DNA of 64,000 nt from Promicromonospora sp. AC04. Its GTDB lineage: Bacteria; Actinomycetota; Actinomycetes; Actinomycetales; Cellulomonadaceae. Below are positions 24,301 to 32,441 of the stretch, piece after piece; positions within the stretch are counted from its first letter, which is position 1, and each line of letters opens with the position of its first letter. The DNA is taken from NCBI RefSeq assembly GCF_003058225.1, contig NZ_QBUG01000002.1, positions 558,001-622,000 on the forward strand, given 5' to 3'. The position numbers were made by a program, and so were the translations under genes. The notes below the pieces were generated by a model. That model made no database searches, was not told the DNA's origin, and saw only the letters and a program-made list of their open reading frames with translations.

Positions 24301-25856
24301 GGCGCGTCCGTGCGGTCCTTCTCCGAGGCCCGCTCGCCCTCGAAGGGCGCGTGGACGTCGAGGCTGACGCCACGTGCCTCGACCAGCTCCTCGAGCCGGG
24401 TCAGCAGGGAGACACCGGAACCGGGGTCGTCGGCAAGGTGGTCCGACGCTCCGAGGGGGCTGTGCGGCGAGCCGGTGTGGGGCAGCCACTCCAGCCACTC
24501 CCAGTCCGCGCGCGAACGGGCGGACGTCAGCGCGGTGATGACCACGTCGGCGGGCGAGTGGAGAGCGGCGAGCTGCAGGAGGACCGACCGACCGACAGGC
24601 TCGACCACACCGCTGGGTCCGGCGATGCCGATGTTGCCGCCGTAGCGGAGCCCGGCGCCCATGGGGACATCGTGGATGGTGACGCACCGCGCCTGCAGCT
24701 CCAGGATCCGCTGCCAGTGCTCCGGCACCGCGTCGTTCTCGCGCGGCTCGTCGAACTCGGTGCGGGCGGGTGCCGACCCGAGCCCGAACCGCACGGACAG
24801 GAAGCCGCGGTGCTCGGGGCGGTGCGTCCACATGAGCCCGCCGAGGCGGCGGACGGCGTCGAGCGACTCCGCAAGCGACGGCGCCTCCGCGAGCCGGACG
24901 GCCCGCTCGACGGCGTGCGTGCGGTCGATGCGCTCGGCCGTGAACTCGGCGGCCTTCTCGAACTGCTCGGACGCCTCCTTGAACTGCCTCTTCCCGTAGA
25001 GCTTCCGGTCGAAGTACATCCCGATCATCATGACCGGGCTCATGAACATGAACATGAGGGAGAGCGGGTTGCGGGTGACCGAGTACATCGCCGCACCCAT
25101 CGCCATCGGCGCGAGCATCATCATCCACGGCAGTCGCTGGGGCTGCGGCGGCCGGGGCGGCTTGGGGGCCTTGATCTTGATCTCGCCGAAGCGGGTGACC
25201 ACGCGCGGGGATCGGTTGAACTCGACGACCGGGCTGGTCGGGGCAAGGCTCGTGGAGCGGTGCAGGGCCACCACGGACAGCGTCGTCTCGCCGAGGGTCA
25301 CGCTGTCCGACGACGTCAGCGTGGCCCGCGTCATCCGTTTGCCACCCATGACGAGGCCGTTCGCGGAGGCGAGGTCGTGCATCTCGATGGACTCGCCGAC
25401 GACCACACGGGCGTGCCGCTTGGAGACCTGCCCGTCCTGGAGGCGAATGTCCATGCCCCGGTCGCGACCGATGTAGGAGGTGCCGACCGGCAGCGGGAAC
25501 TCGCGCCCGGCGTCGGGTCCCTCGATGACGCGCAGCTGCGCGACGGCGGTGCCGCGGTCCTGCCCAGGGTTCACGAACTGCTCGGAGACCCGCACTATCG
25601 AGACCACGGACCCGGAGCGCAGGCCCGCCTGGACCAGGTCGCTGGTGGGGGTCAGGACCCGGCCGCCCGCGAAGCTCGTCGAGCCGTCGCCGACGATCTG
25701 CAGCGTCAGGTTCTCGGGCGCGGCGGCGCCGTTGCGGGTCGGGTCGCCCGAGAAGAGGGCCTCGGCGACGTCGCGCACCGTGGCGGTGGCGTCGGCGGTG
25801 ACCGCGACGTTCACGCCGGACTCGTCGGGCCGGTTCAGCGTTAGCTTGATGCGCAC
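21381..25856 (-). CDS. EssC-like FtsK/SpoIIIE secretion ATPase with N-terminal FHA domain
   Basis: 1491 residues, GTG start. About 1-95 is a beta-rich domain, about 105-195 an FHA domain (YIGRDRGMDIRLQDGQVSKRH), about 235-285 two membrane helices. Three FtsK-like ATPase modules follow: Walker A GGTTGAGKSEF at about 705 with Walker B SLIIVVDEF, GTGGTGKSTTM at about 1033 with RIIVLLDG, and a degenerate GPPGAGRTTG at about 1313 (Lys to Arg). This is the EssC plan (FHA, TM pair, three ATPases in one chain), the motor of WXG100 export. No recognisable eccB, eccD, eccE or mycP lie nearby. It follows the FHA/HTH gene by 1 bp. Confidence 0.93.
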   Translation of the reverse strand: MRIKLTLNRPDESGVNVAVTADATATVRDVAEALFSGDPTRNGAAAPENLTLQIVGDGSTSFAGGRVLTPTSDLVQAGLRSGSVVSIVRVSEQFVNPGQDRGTAVAQLRVIEGPDAGREFPLPVGTSYIGRDRGMDIRLQDGQVSKRHARVVVGESIEMHDLASANGLVMGGKRMTRATLTSSDSVTLGETTLSVVALHRSTSLAPTSPVVEFNRSPRVVTRFGEIKIKAPKPPRPPQPQRLPWMMMLAPMAMGAAMYSVTRNPLSLMFMFMSPVMMIGMYFDRKLYGKRQFKEASEQFEKAAEFTAERIDRTHAVERAVRLAEAPSLAESLDAVRRLGGLMWTHRPEHRGFLSVRFGLGSAPARTEFDEPRENDAVPEHWQRILELQARCVTIHDVPMGAGLRYGGNIGIAGPSGVVEPVGRSVLLQLAALHSPADVVITALTSARSRADWEWLEWLPHTGSPHSPLGASDHLADDPGSGVSLLTRLEELVEARGVSLDVHAPFEGERASEKDRTDAPVPPVLPSVVVLVEDDAPVDRARIVRLLEHGPAAGVHVVWIAPTVEQLPAACRTFVLLDPNAADNGAMTGQVHYGQLAYPVRCDAADLNTAREVARILAPVIDVGAPTDDESDLPRAVSYLALAGTEVGKEPNSVIERWKENLSLTPRDGSPPVRRKTPTNLRALIGHNGVEPFHLDLRTQGPHALVGGTTGAGKSEFLQSWVLGMAAAHSPDRVTFLFVDYKGGAAFADCVNLPHTVGLVTDLSPHLVRRALSSLRAELHYREHLLNRKKAKDLASLERTGDPEAPPSLIIVVDEFAALVGEVPEFVDGVVDVAQRGRSLGLHLILATQRPAGVIKDNLRANTNLRIALRMADEHDSKDVLGDEMAAHFSPSIPGRGAAKTGPGRLTTFQTGYAGGWTKDEPERSSLDVEEMDFGTGRRWELPAPEVIEEQDPGPNDIARMVTTIRRAASEAGVPAPRKPWLEELAATYDLALLPNRRTDSQLVLGVLDNPPQQAQPTVHYEPDTDGNLAIYGTGGTGKSTTMRTIAVSAGLTHRGGPVQVYGIDCGSGGLSMLENLPHVGAIISGDDEERVTRLLRRLRETLDQRSDRYAAVRAATIDEYRRLANKPDEPRIIVLLDGIGAFRDAYETIAARGFSVFGAFTQLATDGRPVGIHLVMSGDRAVSVPPSLASTVQKRIVHRMAREDDYTMLNVPKDVLTPASAPGRAIMYGQEAQIAVLGGDSNAAVQSRELARLEQTMRSVGGVPQAPGVERLPDTFTLDQLPQRTGEMATIGLRDLDIAPVGLPLRGPLMLAGPPGAGRTTGFVTLATALRRNGGMRLVYLSSRRSSLSALDLWDMTASSPEDIVETLKELTTVLESDRAAPGTLTVMIENYTELTGTPAEKPMEAFVKLASRKEQLVIGESESSTWSKAFTLAGPFKSGRNGLILTPGDSDGETLMNTPLGRIRRKDFPPGRGFLVTAGRPTKIHVALPG

Positions 25857-25857
25857 T

Positions 25858-26556
25858 TCAGGCGTCGTCCTTCAGATCGAGGAGTGGTAGGTCTGCGGGG
25901 GTCACCAGCCGCGAGGCGACCGCGTACTCGACGAGCCGCGCACGGCGGTTGGTGGCAAGCGCTCCGGGGCCGCCGCGCAGCCCCTTCACGCCGATCCGGT
26001 CGAGCTTCTCGCAGACGTTGTCGAGCTTGCGGTTGAAGCGGGTGGTGGCCCAGCCCAGGCGGCGAGCCGCGTCCGTGCTGGACGGGATCTCGCTCAGGCC
26101 GGTGCCCTCGCGCCGCAGCATGGGCTCCGCGAGCACCACGATGAGCTGCTTCTGGCTGGTGGTGAAGCTGATGGCGCCGATGGTGGTGGCGCCGGAGTCG
26201 GGGTCCTCCGAGCGGACCTCGTGGTACGGAGCGTCCGTGAGCTGGGCCGTCACCTCGTAGGTGGTGGGGCCCGCGGTGAAGACGATCGACGTGGTGGGGA
26301 AGACCAGGGGCAGTCGGTGTCCCGGCGGGAGCCACGACTGCACGCCGCCGCCCGCGTCGCACACGGTGGCCGAGATCAGCGACCCCACGTTGGAGAGCCA
26401 CCAGATCCCGTCCTCCTGCGTCACCCGCAGGAAGCGCCGGTGCAGGTAGGGGTTGTCGTCGATCGCGAGGTCGCCCTCACGGCCGACGTCGAACCCGTCC
26501 GCTGCCTGCGCAGGGTCGAACCACTCGCCGCAGAACTCGAGCGCGAGATCGCCCAC
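25858..26556 (-). CDS. FHA-like protein with C-terminal winged-helix region
   Basis: 232 residues. The N-terminal half (FDVGREGDLAIDDNPYLHRRFLRVTQEDGIWWLSNVGS) has the GR, LHRRF and N patterns of an FHA phosphothreonine-binding domain, although the usual SRxH is only partly kept. The C-terminal half (SFTTSQKQLIVVLAEPMLRR, DAARRLGWATTRFNRKLDNVCEKL) looks like a winged helix. It lies 1 bp upstream of the EssC-like gene, so the two are co-translated. A phospho-dependent adaptor or regulator of the ATPase is a reasonable inference, given the kinase and phosphatase upstream. Confidence 0.75.
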   Translation of the reverse strand: MGDLALEFCGEWFDPAQAADGFDVGREGDLAIDDNPYLHRRFLRVTQEDGIWWLSNVGSLISATVCDAGGGVQSWLPPGHRLPLVFPTTSIVFTAGPTTYEVTAQLTDAPYHEVRSEDPDSGATTIGAISFTTSQKQLIVVLAEPMLRREGTGLSEIPSSTDAARRLGWATTRFNRKLDNVCEKLDRIGVKGLRGGPGALATNRRARLVEYAVASRLVTPADLPLLDLKDDA

Positions 26557-26580
26557 GTCATCCTCTCCCCCCTGGGTCAG

Positions 26581-26596
26581 CCGGCCGATCGGCCGG
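26581..26596. terminator. 16-bp palindrome after the kinase gene
   Basis: CCGGCCGATCGGCCGG, perfectly self-complementary, six bases beyond the kinase stop at 26603 and 24 bp before the next gene. It may attenuate transcription between the signalling and secretion genes. Confidence 0.45.
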
Positions 26597-26602
26597 GGTC
26601 GG

Positions 26603-28234
26603 TCAGTCTGCTTTGACGCAAAAGTCCTGCGGCTCTTCGGATGCCTTCCCGGACCGGGTCACGACGACCTCGATGCACGTCGGCTCGCCGTCGGACCGTG
26701 GCACGGTCACGGTGGTGGCCGTGGTGGGCGTGTACTGGCCCTGCCCCTCGGTGAGCGACAGCCGCCGCCACCCGTACCCGTCGCCCTCTTCAGTGGTTCT
26801 CGGCGGCTTCCAGGTGAAGACCACCTCGTCGCCGTTAGCCTTGCCCGTCAGGTCCCGGACCGGCGGCACGTAGCCGAATCCCGGTGCGGGCGGCGACTCT
26901 GCCGAGACCGTCGAGGTGTCGTCCGGATCCGGCTCCTCCCCGCCGTTGCGCAGAGCGAACCAGCCCACGACGAGCACCGCGACCAGGATCACCGCGCCAC
27001 CCACGAGCACCACCGTCCCCCACGGCGACGACTTCTCCGGCTCGATCTCCTGGGGCAGGGGCTCCTGCGTCTCGGGTGCCCGCGTGCGGTGCACCGTCTC
27101 TTCCACGGGCGGGGCTTCCCAGCCGACCGCTGCCACCGGCAGGTCGAGGGCCGGGACGGTCGTCCGCGCACCGGTACCGGTGCTCGCCTGCGGACCCCAG
27201 CCGGACGTGTCCCGGGGGGCCGCCGGCGCGAAGGTGCCCGACGACATCGACACGCCACCGCCGGACGACGTCCCAGGAGCGGGCTGCTGCCCCGGGTCGA
27301 TCGCCGTGACGCTCTTCAGCCGCGTGCCGTCGTCGTCCTCTTCCTCCTCGGCGACCGCACCGGTCTCGTCCAGGAGGTCAATCGGCGTCATGTCGCGCGC
27401 CAGGCCCACCTGGACCTGCTGCAGCGCCCGGGCGAACGCCAGCACCGACGGGTACCGCGAGGAGGGATGCTTCGCCATCGCGATGCGCAGCACCTGCTCC
27501 AGCGACGGCGGCACGTCGTTGCGCCCGATCGGCGGCAGCGGCGACTGCTCGACGCGCGCCACCAGGTCAGCCGACGTGTTGGACCCGCCCGGCACCTCGA
27601 ACGGCGTGCGGCCGGCCAGCAGCGTGTAGCAGGTGGCGGCCAGCGCCCACACGTCCGTCGTCTTGGCCGCGATCGGCGGGTCGCCGAACGACTCCGGCGG
27701 CGACCACGGGATAGACATGCCCTCGGCGGCCGAGGCGTCGTCGACCGTCGAGGAGATGCCGAAGTCCGTCAGCACCGGGTGCCCGAACTGCGTCACCAGG
27801 ATGTTGGCCGGCTTCAGGTCGCGGTGCAGGATCCCCAGCCGGTGCGCCGTCTCCACGGCACCCGCGATCTGGATGGTGGTGCGCAGCGCCTCGGCCAGCG
27901 AGAAGCGTTCCGACCGGTACCGCGCGCCCAGGTTCGGGCGCGAGCAGTACTCCATGGCCAGGTACGGGCGGCCGTCGGCAGCGACGCTCGCCTCGTACAT
28001 CGTCACGATCGAGGGGTGGTTGCCCAGGATCGCCATCAGGTCGGCCTCGGAGTCGAACGCCACCCGCTGGGCGTCGCTCGCGTGCTCCTTGAGCAGCACC
28101 TTGACGGCGACCAACCGCTTCGGTCGCTGCTGCTCGTACAGGAACACGTCAGAGAAGCCGCCCGAGCCGATCACCTTCTTGTACTCGAACCCGGCGATCT
28201 GGGGCGGCGCCGACGGCGCGCGCTTGCTACTCAC
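26603..28234 (-). CDS. Membrane Ser/Thr protein kinase with extracellular FN3-like domain
   Basis: 543 residues. The kinase domain at about 15-275 has VIGSGGFSDVF (P-loop), VAVKVLL (Lys), LHRDLKPANILV (catalytic loop) and LTDFGISS (DFG). The APE motif reads WSPPE and the usual GTPxYxAPE is replaced, a variant activation segment. A Pro/Ser-rich linker (about 275-380) precedes a membrane helix (TVVLVGGAVILVAVLVVGWF, about 395) and an FN3-like outer domain ending CVKAD. It belongs to the Hanks-type PknB class. It is in line with PP2C and FHA genes and would phosphorylate Thr sites read by those FHA domains. Confidence 0.92.
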   Translation of the reverse strand: MSSKRAPSAPPQIAGFEYKKVIGSGGFSDVFLYEQQRPKRLVAVKVLLKEHASDAQRVAFDSEADLMAILGNHPSIVTMYEASVAADGRPYLAMEYCSRPNLGARYRSERFSLAEALRTTIQIAGAVETAHRLGILHRDLKPANILVTQFGHPVLTDFGISSTVDDASAAEGMSIPWSPPESFGDPPIAAKTTDVWALAATCYTLLAGRTPFEVPGGSNTSADLVARVEQSPLPPIGRNDVPPSLEQVLRIAMAKHPSSRYPSVLAFARALQQVQVGLARDMTPIDLLDETGAVAEEEEDDDGTRLKSVTAIDPGQQPAPGTSSGGGVSMSSGTFAPAAPRDTSGWGPQASTGTGARTTVPALDLPVAAVGWEAPPVEETVHRTRAPETQEPLPQEIEPEKSSPWGTVVLVGGAVILVAVLVVGWFALRNGGEEPDPDDTSTVSAESPPAPGFGYVPPVRDLTGKANGDEVVFTWKPPRTTEEGDGYGWRRLSLTEGQGQYTPTTATTVTVPRSDGEPTCIEVVVTRSGKASEEPQDFCVKAD

Positions 28235-28289
28235 ACTTCTCCTCTGTTGATGGTCGAGCGGTAGTCGATGGTCGAGCCTGTCAGGGCTC

Positions 28290-29951
28290 TCACCAGATGC
28301 CCTCGAAGGTCAGGGTCGCCCCGTCACCGAGGTCGACCACGTCACCCTCGACCACGATCACCTTCTCGTTCGGATGCAGGCGCCGAGGCGGCTGCCCCGG
28401 CCGCAGGAGCGTCGTCCCGTTGGTCGTCGCGAGGTCCGCGACCAGCACGTGCCACTCCTCGAGGGTGATCTCGACGTGCGAGCGCGAGATGTCCTGGTCG
28501 GGGCTCGCCACCGTCACCAGCCGCGGCGTGCGGTCGGCGGACGCGTTGTTGGTGCGCGGGCGCCGTCCGACGACCACCGGCCGGTCCAGCTCCACCACCT
28601 GCGGCCCGCCGATGCCCGGCTGCACACCACCCGTGACGAGCATCTGCCCGAGCGAAGGACGGGAGACCAGCTCCGCGTCGCCCTCGAGGTTCTCGCCGCA
28701 GGTGCGGCACCGATCGCTCGTCGGCGGGTTGGGGTGTCCCTGCGGGCACGGCAGGCCGAGGATCTGCGGGGCGCCCGGCAGGATGCCCACGGAGAACTTG
28801 GGCCCGCTCGCCCCAGCGGCCTTGCGCAGCGCGGCGAGGTCGGAGGACATCATGGTCTCGCCATCGTGGTCCATGCCGTCCACGGGTGCGGCCTCGGCCG
28901 GGGAGTCCCCCACCGAGGCGGCTCGCTGCGCGCCGCCCGGGAGCGGCTCCGGCGCCGTTGACGGTGGAGTCCAGCCGCCCGGCACACCGGAGATCAGCGC
29001 ATCCGCGGGCTCCGAGGACTGTGGCGGGTCCGGCACGGGCGGGGGCGGCATCGGGGGCGCCGAGGCCGGCGCGGGTTCCGCGGCCTCCTCCTCAACCTCC
29101 TCGTCGTCCTCGCCCTGCCGCACCGCGGCGTCCTCGACCCGGCGCATCACCGTGTCCCCGAAGAGGTGGCCGTAGTCATCGTCGTCGGTGCCGAACTGCG
29201 TGGACTCGTCGACCTCCGTGCCGGACCCCGGGCCCGGTACGGTGCCGAGCCCGAGCAGCGGCGCGGGTTCCGGCGCGGACGGGGGCTCGGCAGGGGACTC
29301 TCCGCCGGCCTCCGGCACGTCCGGCGCGCCCGGCACGATCGTCTCGCTGGGCGCCCGCCCGCCGGGCAGGACCGTCGAGATGCCGGCGAGGGTAGGAAAG
29401 TCCGGAAACTCGTCGGCCCCAGCGGCAGGCATGGCCGGGACGCCGTCGAGGAGTGCCGGTACGTCGATGAGGGACGGCACGTCGGGGGTCTCCGGGACGT
29501 CCACCAGCGTGCGGCGCAGGGAGCTTGCCCGCACCACCGCGGCCTGCACCGGGAACTCCTCGTCGGCGGGGACCTCCTCCGTGGTGATCGCGAACGACGT
29601 GGGGCCGTCCACCACCCGCTCCGACCACGTGACGACGCCGGCTCCGGTCACCTCGACGGGGCCGCCCGCCCCCTCGGCGCTGACCACCACCTTGACCCCG
29701 GTCCCGCGCACGGCGACGTGCGCGGCTGTCGCAGGCTCACCGCCCGAGAGCGAGACGACGGCGAAGGGCGGCGTCTCCGCCAGGCCGCCGGCTGCCAGCA
29801 CGCCGAGGGTCGCGGCGACCCCGCCGTCGAGCCGGTCGAGCGCGGTCCAGAGCGCGTCGACGACGCCCGCGGGCGCCTGGCCGGGCAGCACGACCACCGT
29901 GCCGTTCCGGACCACCGCCCGCGCAGAACCCTCGCTGTAGTGCACCGTCAT
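28290..29951 (-). CDS. Zinc-ribbon plus FHA domain protein
   Basis: 553 residues from ATG 29951 (MTVHYSEGSARAVV), which lies 1 bp after the PP2C stop. Residues 1-170 are beta-rich, 170-390 a long acidic Pro/Glu/Ala-rich linker (low complexity), then a zinc ribbon (CPQGHPNPPTSDRCRTCGENL) at about 422-442 and a C-terminal FHA domain (VVGRRPRTNN, DQDISRSHVEITL, ATTNGTTLL) at about 465-550 with the key Arg, SRSH and N. It probably binds phosphothreonine on kinase targets. The order kinase-FHA-PP2C is conserved logic in such clusters. Confidence 0.88.
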   Translation of the reverse strand: MTVHYSEGSARAVVRNGTVVVLPGQAPAGVVDALWTALDRLDGGVAATLGVLAAGGLAETPPFAVVSLSGGEPATAAHVAVRGTGVKVVVSAEGAGGPVEVTGAGVVTWSERVVDGPTSFAITTEEVPADEEFPVQAAVVRASSLRRTLVDVPETPDVPSLIDVPALLDGVPAMPAAGADEFPDFPTLAGISTVLPGGRAPSETIVPGAPDVPEAGGESPAEPPSAPEPAPLLGLGTVPGPGSGTEVDESTQFGTDDDDYGHLFGDTVMRRVEDAAVRQGEDDEEVEEEAAEPAPASAPPMPPPPVPDPPQSSEPADALISGVPGGWTPPSTAPEPLPGGAQRAASVGDSPAEAAPVDGMDHDGETMMSSDLAALRKAAGASGPKFSVGILPGAPQILGLPCPQGHPNPPTSDRCRTCGENLEGDAELVSRPSLGQMLVTGGVQPGIGGPQVVELDRPVVVGRRPRTNNASADRTPRLVTVASPDQDISRSHVEITLEEWHVLVADLATTNGTTLLRPGQPPRRLHPNEKVIVVEGDVVDLGDGATLTFEGIW

Positions 29952-29952
29952 C

Positions 29953-30792
29953 TCAGACCCCCTGGCTCCTTGCGTCGTGCTCTTCCCGCGGCCGGGTGTC
30001 CTCGTCCGGCTCTTCACCCGGCCGCGGTGCCGTCGCCGAGCCCAGGGTCTCGTGGTCCACGCCCGTCACGTCGACGATGATCACGGTGATGTTGTCCCTG
30101 CCACCCGCCTGGATCGCGGCGTCCACCAGGATCCCCGCGGCCCGCTCCGGATCAGGCTGCTCCAGCAGGATCGTCGTGATCTGCTCGTCGGTCAGCTCGC
30201 CGGTCAGCCCGTCGGAGCAGATCAGGACGCGGTCGTGCAGCGCGACCGGGATGTACCGGAAGTCCGCGCGGACGCCGTCCTGCGCTCCGAGCGCGCGTGT
30301 GATCACGTTCCGCCGCGGATGCCTGCGGGCCTCGTCCATGGTGATCGTGCCCGCGTCCACGAGCTCCTGGACCTCGGAGTGGTCCACGCTCACCTGCGCG
30401 AGCACGCCATTGGTCATCATGTACGTACGGGAGTCCCCGACGTTCACGAACAACCAGTACGGCACGTCCTCGCGCTCGTCGACCAGGACACCGGTGAGGG
30501 TGGTCCCGGGCGCGTTGCCCGAGTCCGTCTCGATCGCGCGGATCCGCTGCTGCGCGATCTCGAGAAAGGCCTCGACCAGCGCCGGCTCCACCCGGTCGAC
30601 GTCGGCGAGCCCGCTGAGCGCCGACAACGCCTCGGCGCTCGCCACCTCACCGGCCTCGTGGCCGCCCATGCCATCGGCAACGAAGAACACCCGGCCGGTG
30701 GCCAGGTATCCGTCCTCGTTCAGCGACCGACGTCGACCCTGGTGCGAAGCCGCACCCCAGATCGTCGTCAGCCCCTGTTCCTGTTCGCTCAT
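29953..30792 (-). CDS. PP2C-type Ser/Thr phosphatase
   Basis: 279 residues. The metal-binding and catalytic motifs of the PPM family are present: RRRSLNEDGYL, FVADGMGGHEAGEVAS, VGDSRTYMM, ICSDGLTGELTDEQI and GGRDNITVIIVDV. It is cytosolic, with a Pro/Glu/Arg-rich tail. It would reverse phosphorylation by the adjacent kinase. ATGA overlap (30789-30792) with the RDD-FHA stop shows translational coupling; the FHA gene follows with 1 bp between. Confidence 0.95.
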   Translation of the reverse strand: MSEQEQGLTTIWGAASHQGRRRSLNEDGYLATGRVFFVADGMGGHEAGEVASAEALSALSGLADVDRVEPALVEAFLEIAQQRIRAIETDSGNAPGTTLTGVLVDEREDVPYWLFVNVGDSRTYMMTNGVLAQVSVDHSEVQELVDAGTITMDEARRHPRRNVITRALGAQDGVRADFRYIPVALHDRVLICSDGLTGELTDEQITTILLEQPDPERAAGILVDAAIQAGGRDNITVIIVDVTGVDHETLGSATAPRPGEEPDEDTRPREEHDARSQGV

Positions 30793-32441
30793 GCCCGTGG
30801 CTCGTTGGGGTGCACGAGGATGCGTCGGTCACCGACGTGGATCGTCGAACCGACGGGCACACGCACCCGCGCGCCCGGCTCCGCGACCTGCGGCGAGCGG
30901 CCTGGCGCGGAGACCACGGTCCCGTTGGTCGAGCCACGGTCGGTGAGCCACAGCCCGGCGGAGTCGACGCCCAGCTCGGCGTGGTTCTTCGACACCGACC
31001 GGGTCGGGTCCTCCACCCGCACGAGGATGGCTGCCGAGCCCGCCCCGGCCTGGGGGTTGCGGCCCACCAGCGCGGGCCCGTCGATGACGTGGCGCGCACC
31101 GGACTCGAGCTCGATGGTTACGGTCACCACTCCCGCGGGCTCGAGCACCGGCTGCATCCGCGTGCGGTCCGAGAGGTCGTCGCCGTGCGGCGGCAGGCCC
31201 GCCGCAGGGCGCGCGGCACCGTCCTGCGGGAGGGTGGTGCGCCGAGTAGGCCGCGACTCCGGGTGCTGCTGGGGCGGGAGCTCCGGCCGCTGCATGGGCG
31301 GGGCCGCGGGCTCCTGAACCGGCCAGGTCTTGGCCGGCCAGGCCTCGGGCTGCTGCTGCGCCGGCATCGGCGGCTGAGCAGGCTGGGCGGGCGGCTGAGC
31401 GGCGGGCGCGCTCCCCGGTATCCCCGTGATCAGGCCGTTGCCGGCCGGGGCCGGGGCGCCCGCCGCCGGACCCTGCGGGAACGACCACGGGTCCTGGGCC
31501 GCCATGGGCGGCTGGGCAGGCGCCTGCGGCGCCGCGGGTGAGAGCGGCGGCAGCTGCGCCGGAGCGTACTGACCCGGCGCGGGAGCAGACGGCGTGGGAG
31601 CAGACGGCGCAGCCGTGCGCAGCGCGGGCTTGCCCGGCGCCCGGGGACCGGGGGCCACCGGGGCCAACCCGCTCGACACCACGATCTGCGGGGCACGGAT
31701 GTCGAGCACCACTGACCGTGCGGCCTTGTCGTGCCAGCCCTGGACCTTGTCGCCCTTGTCCCACTTGGGGGTCAAGTGCACGATGATCGAGCCGGCCGCC
31801 GGGATCAGTGAGACGGCGGCGAACATGAGCACCCGTACCAGCTCACGGCCGAACCCGAGCGGCCCGCGGTCGTCGGCGGAGACCGTCCGCAGGCCCAGCA
31901 TGGAGTTGCCGACCGTGCGGCCGGTCCGCGACTCCCAGATCCACATGGACAGCATGAACGCGAAGGACACCGCGCCCGCGATCAGGTACACGCGGAGCAT
32001 CGACGCCGCGAGCTCGGCCTGCTGCTCCGCGGACAGGACCACCAGGCCTGACGGAATGTCGACGAACGCGAGGCCGATCGCCACGACGACGCCGGCGAGC
32101 GCGCCGGCGATCACGCCGTCGACCAGGTACGCCAGGAACCGCTTGCCGACGCCCGCGTAAGGCTCACCCATCTGCTTCGGCATCATGCCGGCCGAAGGGA
32201 TCTGCGTGGCCGTGTACACCTCGACCTCGGTGGTGATGGGCGGACGGCTCTCCACCATGGGTACGGAACCGGAGCCGCCCCGCGCGGCAGCGGCCGCGGT
32301 TTGCTGTACCTGCCCCCGCGGGGGCAGGGCCGGCTCCACGACGGGTCGGCCGGTGCGGGGGAACTCCCGCCCGCACGCAGCGCAGAAGGGCGCGCCCGCC
32401 CGCTGGGTCGACCCGCATCCAGCGCAGACCACGTCCGTCAT
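30789..32441 (-). CDS. Zinc-ribbon, RDD membrane domain and FHA protein
   Basis: 550 residues. N-terminal zinc ribbon VCAGCGSTQRAGAPFCAACGREF; RDD transmembrane domain at about 90-250 (GVGKRFLAYLVDGVIAGALAG, TGRTVGNSMLGLRTV); a Pro/Ala/Gln-rich linker of about 170 residues; C-terminal FHA (ALVGRNPQAG, SVSKNHAEL, RGSTNGTVV) at about 450-540. It tethers a phosphothreonine reader to the membrane. Coupled by ATGA overlaps on both sides (transglutaminase-like gene upstream, PP2C downstream). RDD proteins are assorted transporters or scaffolds; scaffold fits here but is inference. Confidence 0.9.
   Translation of the reverse strand: MTDVVCAGCGSTQRAGAPFCAACGREFPRTGRPVVEPALPPRGQVQQTAAAAARGGSGSVPMVESRPPITTEVEVYTATQIPSAGMMPKQMGEPYAGVGKRFLAYLVDGVIAGALAGVVVAIGLAFVDIPSGLVVLSAEQQAELAASMLRVYLIAGAVSFAFMLSMWIWESRTGRTVGNSMLGLRTVSADDRGPLGFGRELVRVLMFAAVSLIPAAGSIIVHLTPKWDKGDKVQGWHDKAARSVVLDIRAPQIVVSSGLAPVAPGPRAPGKPALRTAAPSAPTPSAPAPGQYAPAQLPPLSPAAPQAPAQPPMAAQDPWSFPQGPAAGAPAPAGNGLITGIPGSAPAAQPPAQPAQPPMPAQQQPEAWPAKTWPVQEPAAPPMQRPELPPQQHPESRPTRRTTLPQDGAARPAAGLPPHGDDLSDRTRMQPVLEPAGVVTVTIELESGARHVIDGPALVGRNPQAGAGSAAILVRVEDPTRSVSKNHAELGVDSAGLWLTDRGSTNGTVVSAPGRSPQVAEPGARVRVPVGSTIHVGDRRILVHPNEPRA

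Noticed and set aside
21276-25844. 1522-codon open frame on the plus strand
   Set aside because: It is antisense to the EssC-like gene, whose minus-strand frame has clear domains. The plus-strand translation is Arg/Gly/Val-rich with no motifs, a common artefact of high-GC codon bias.
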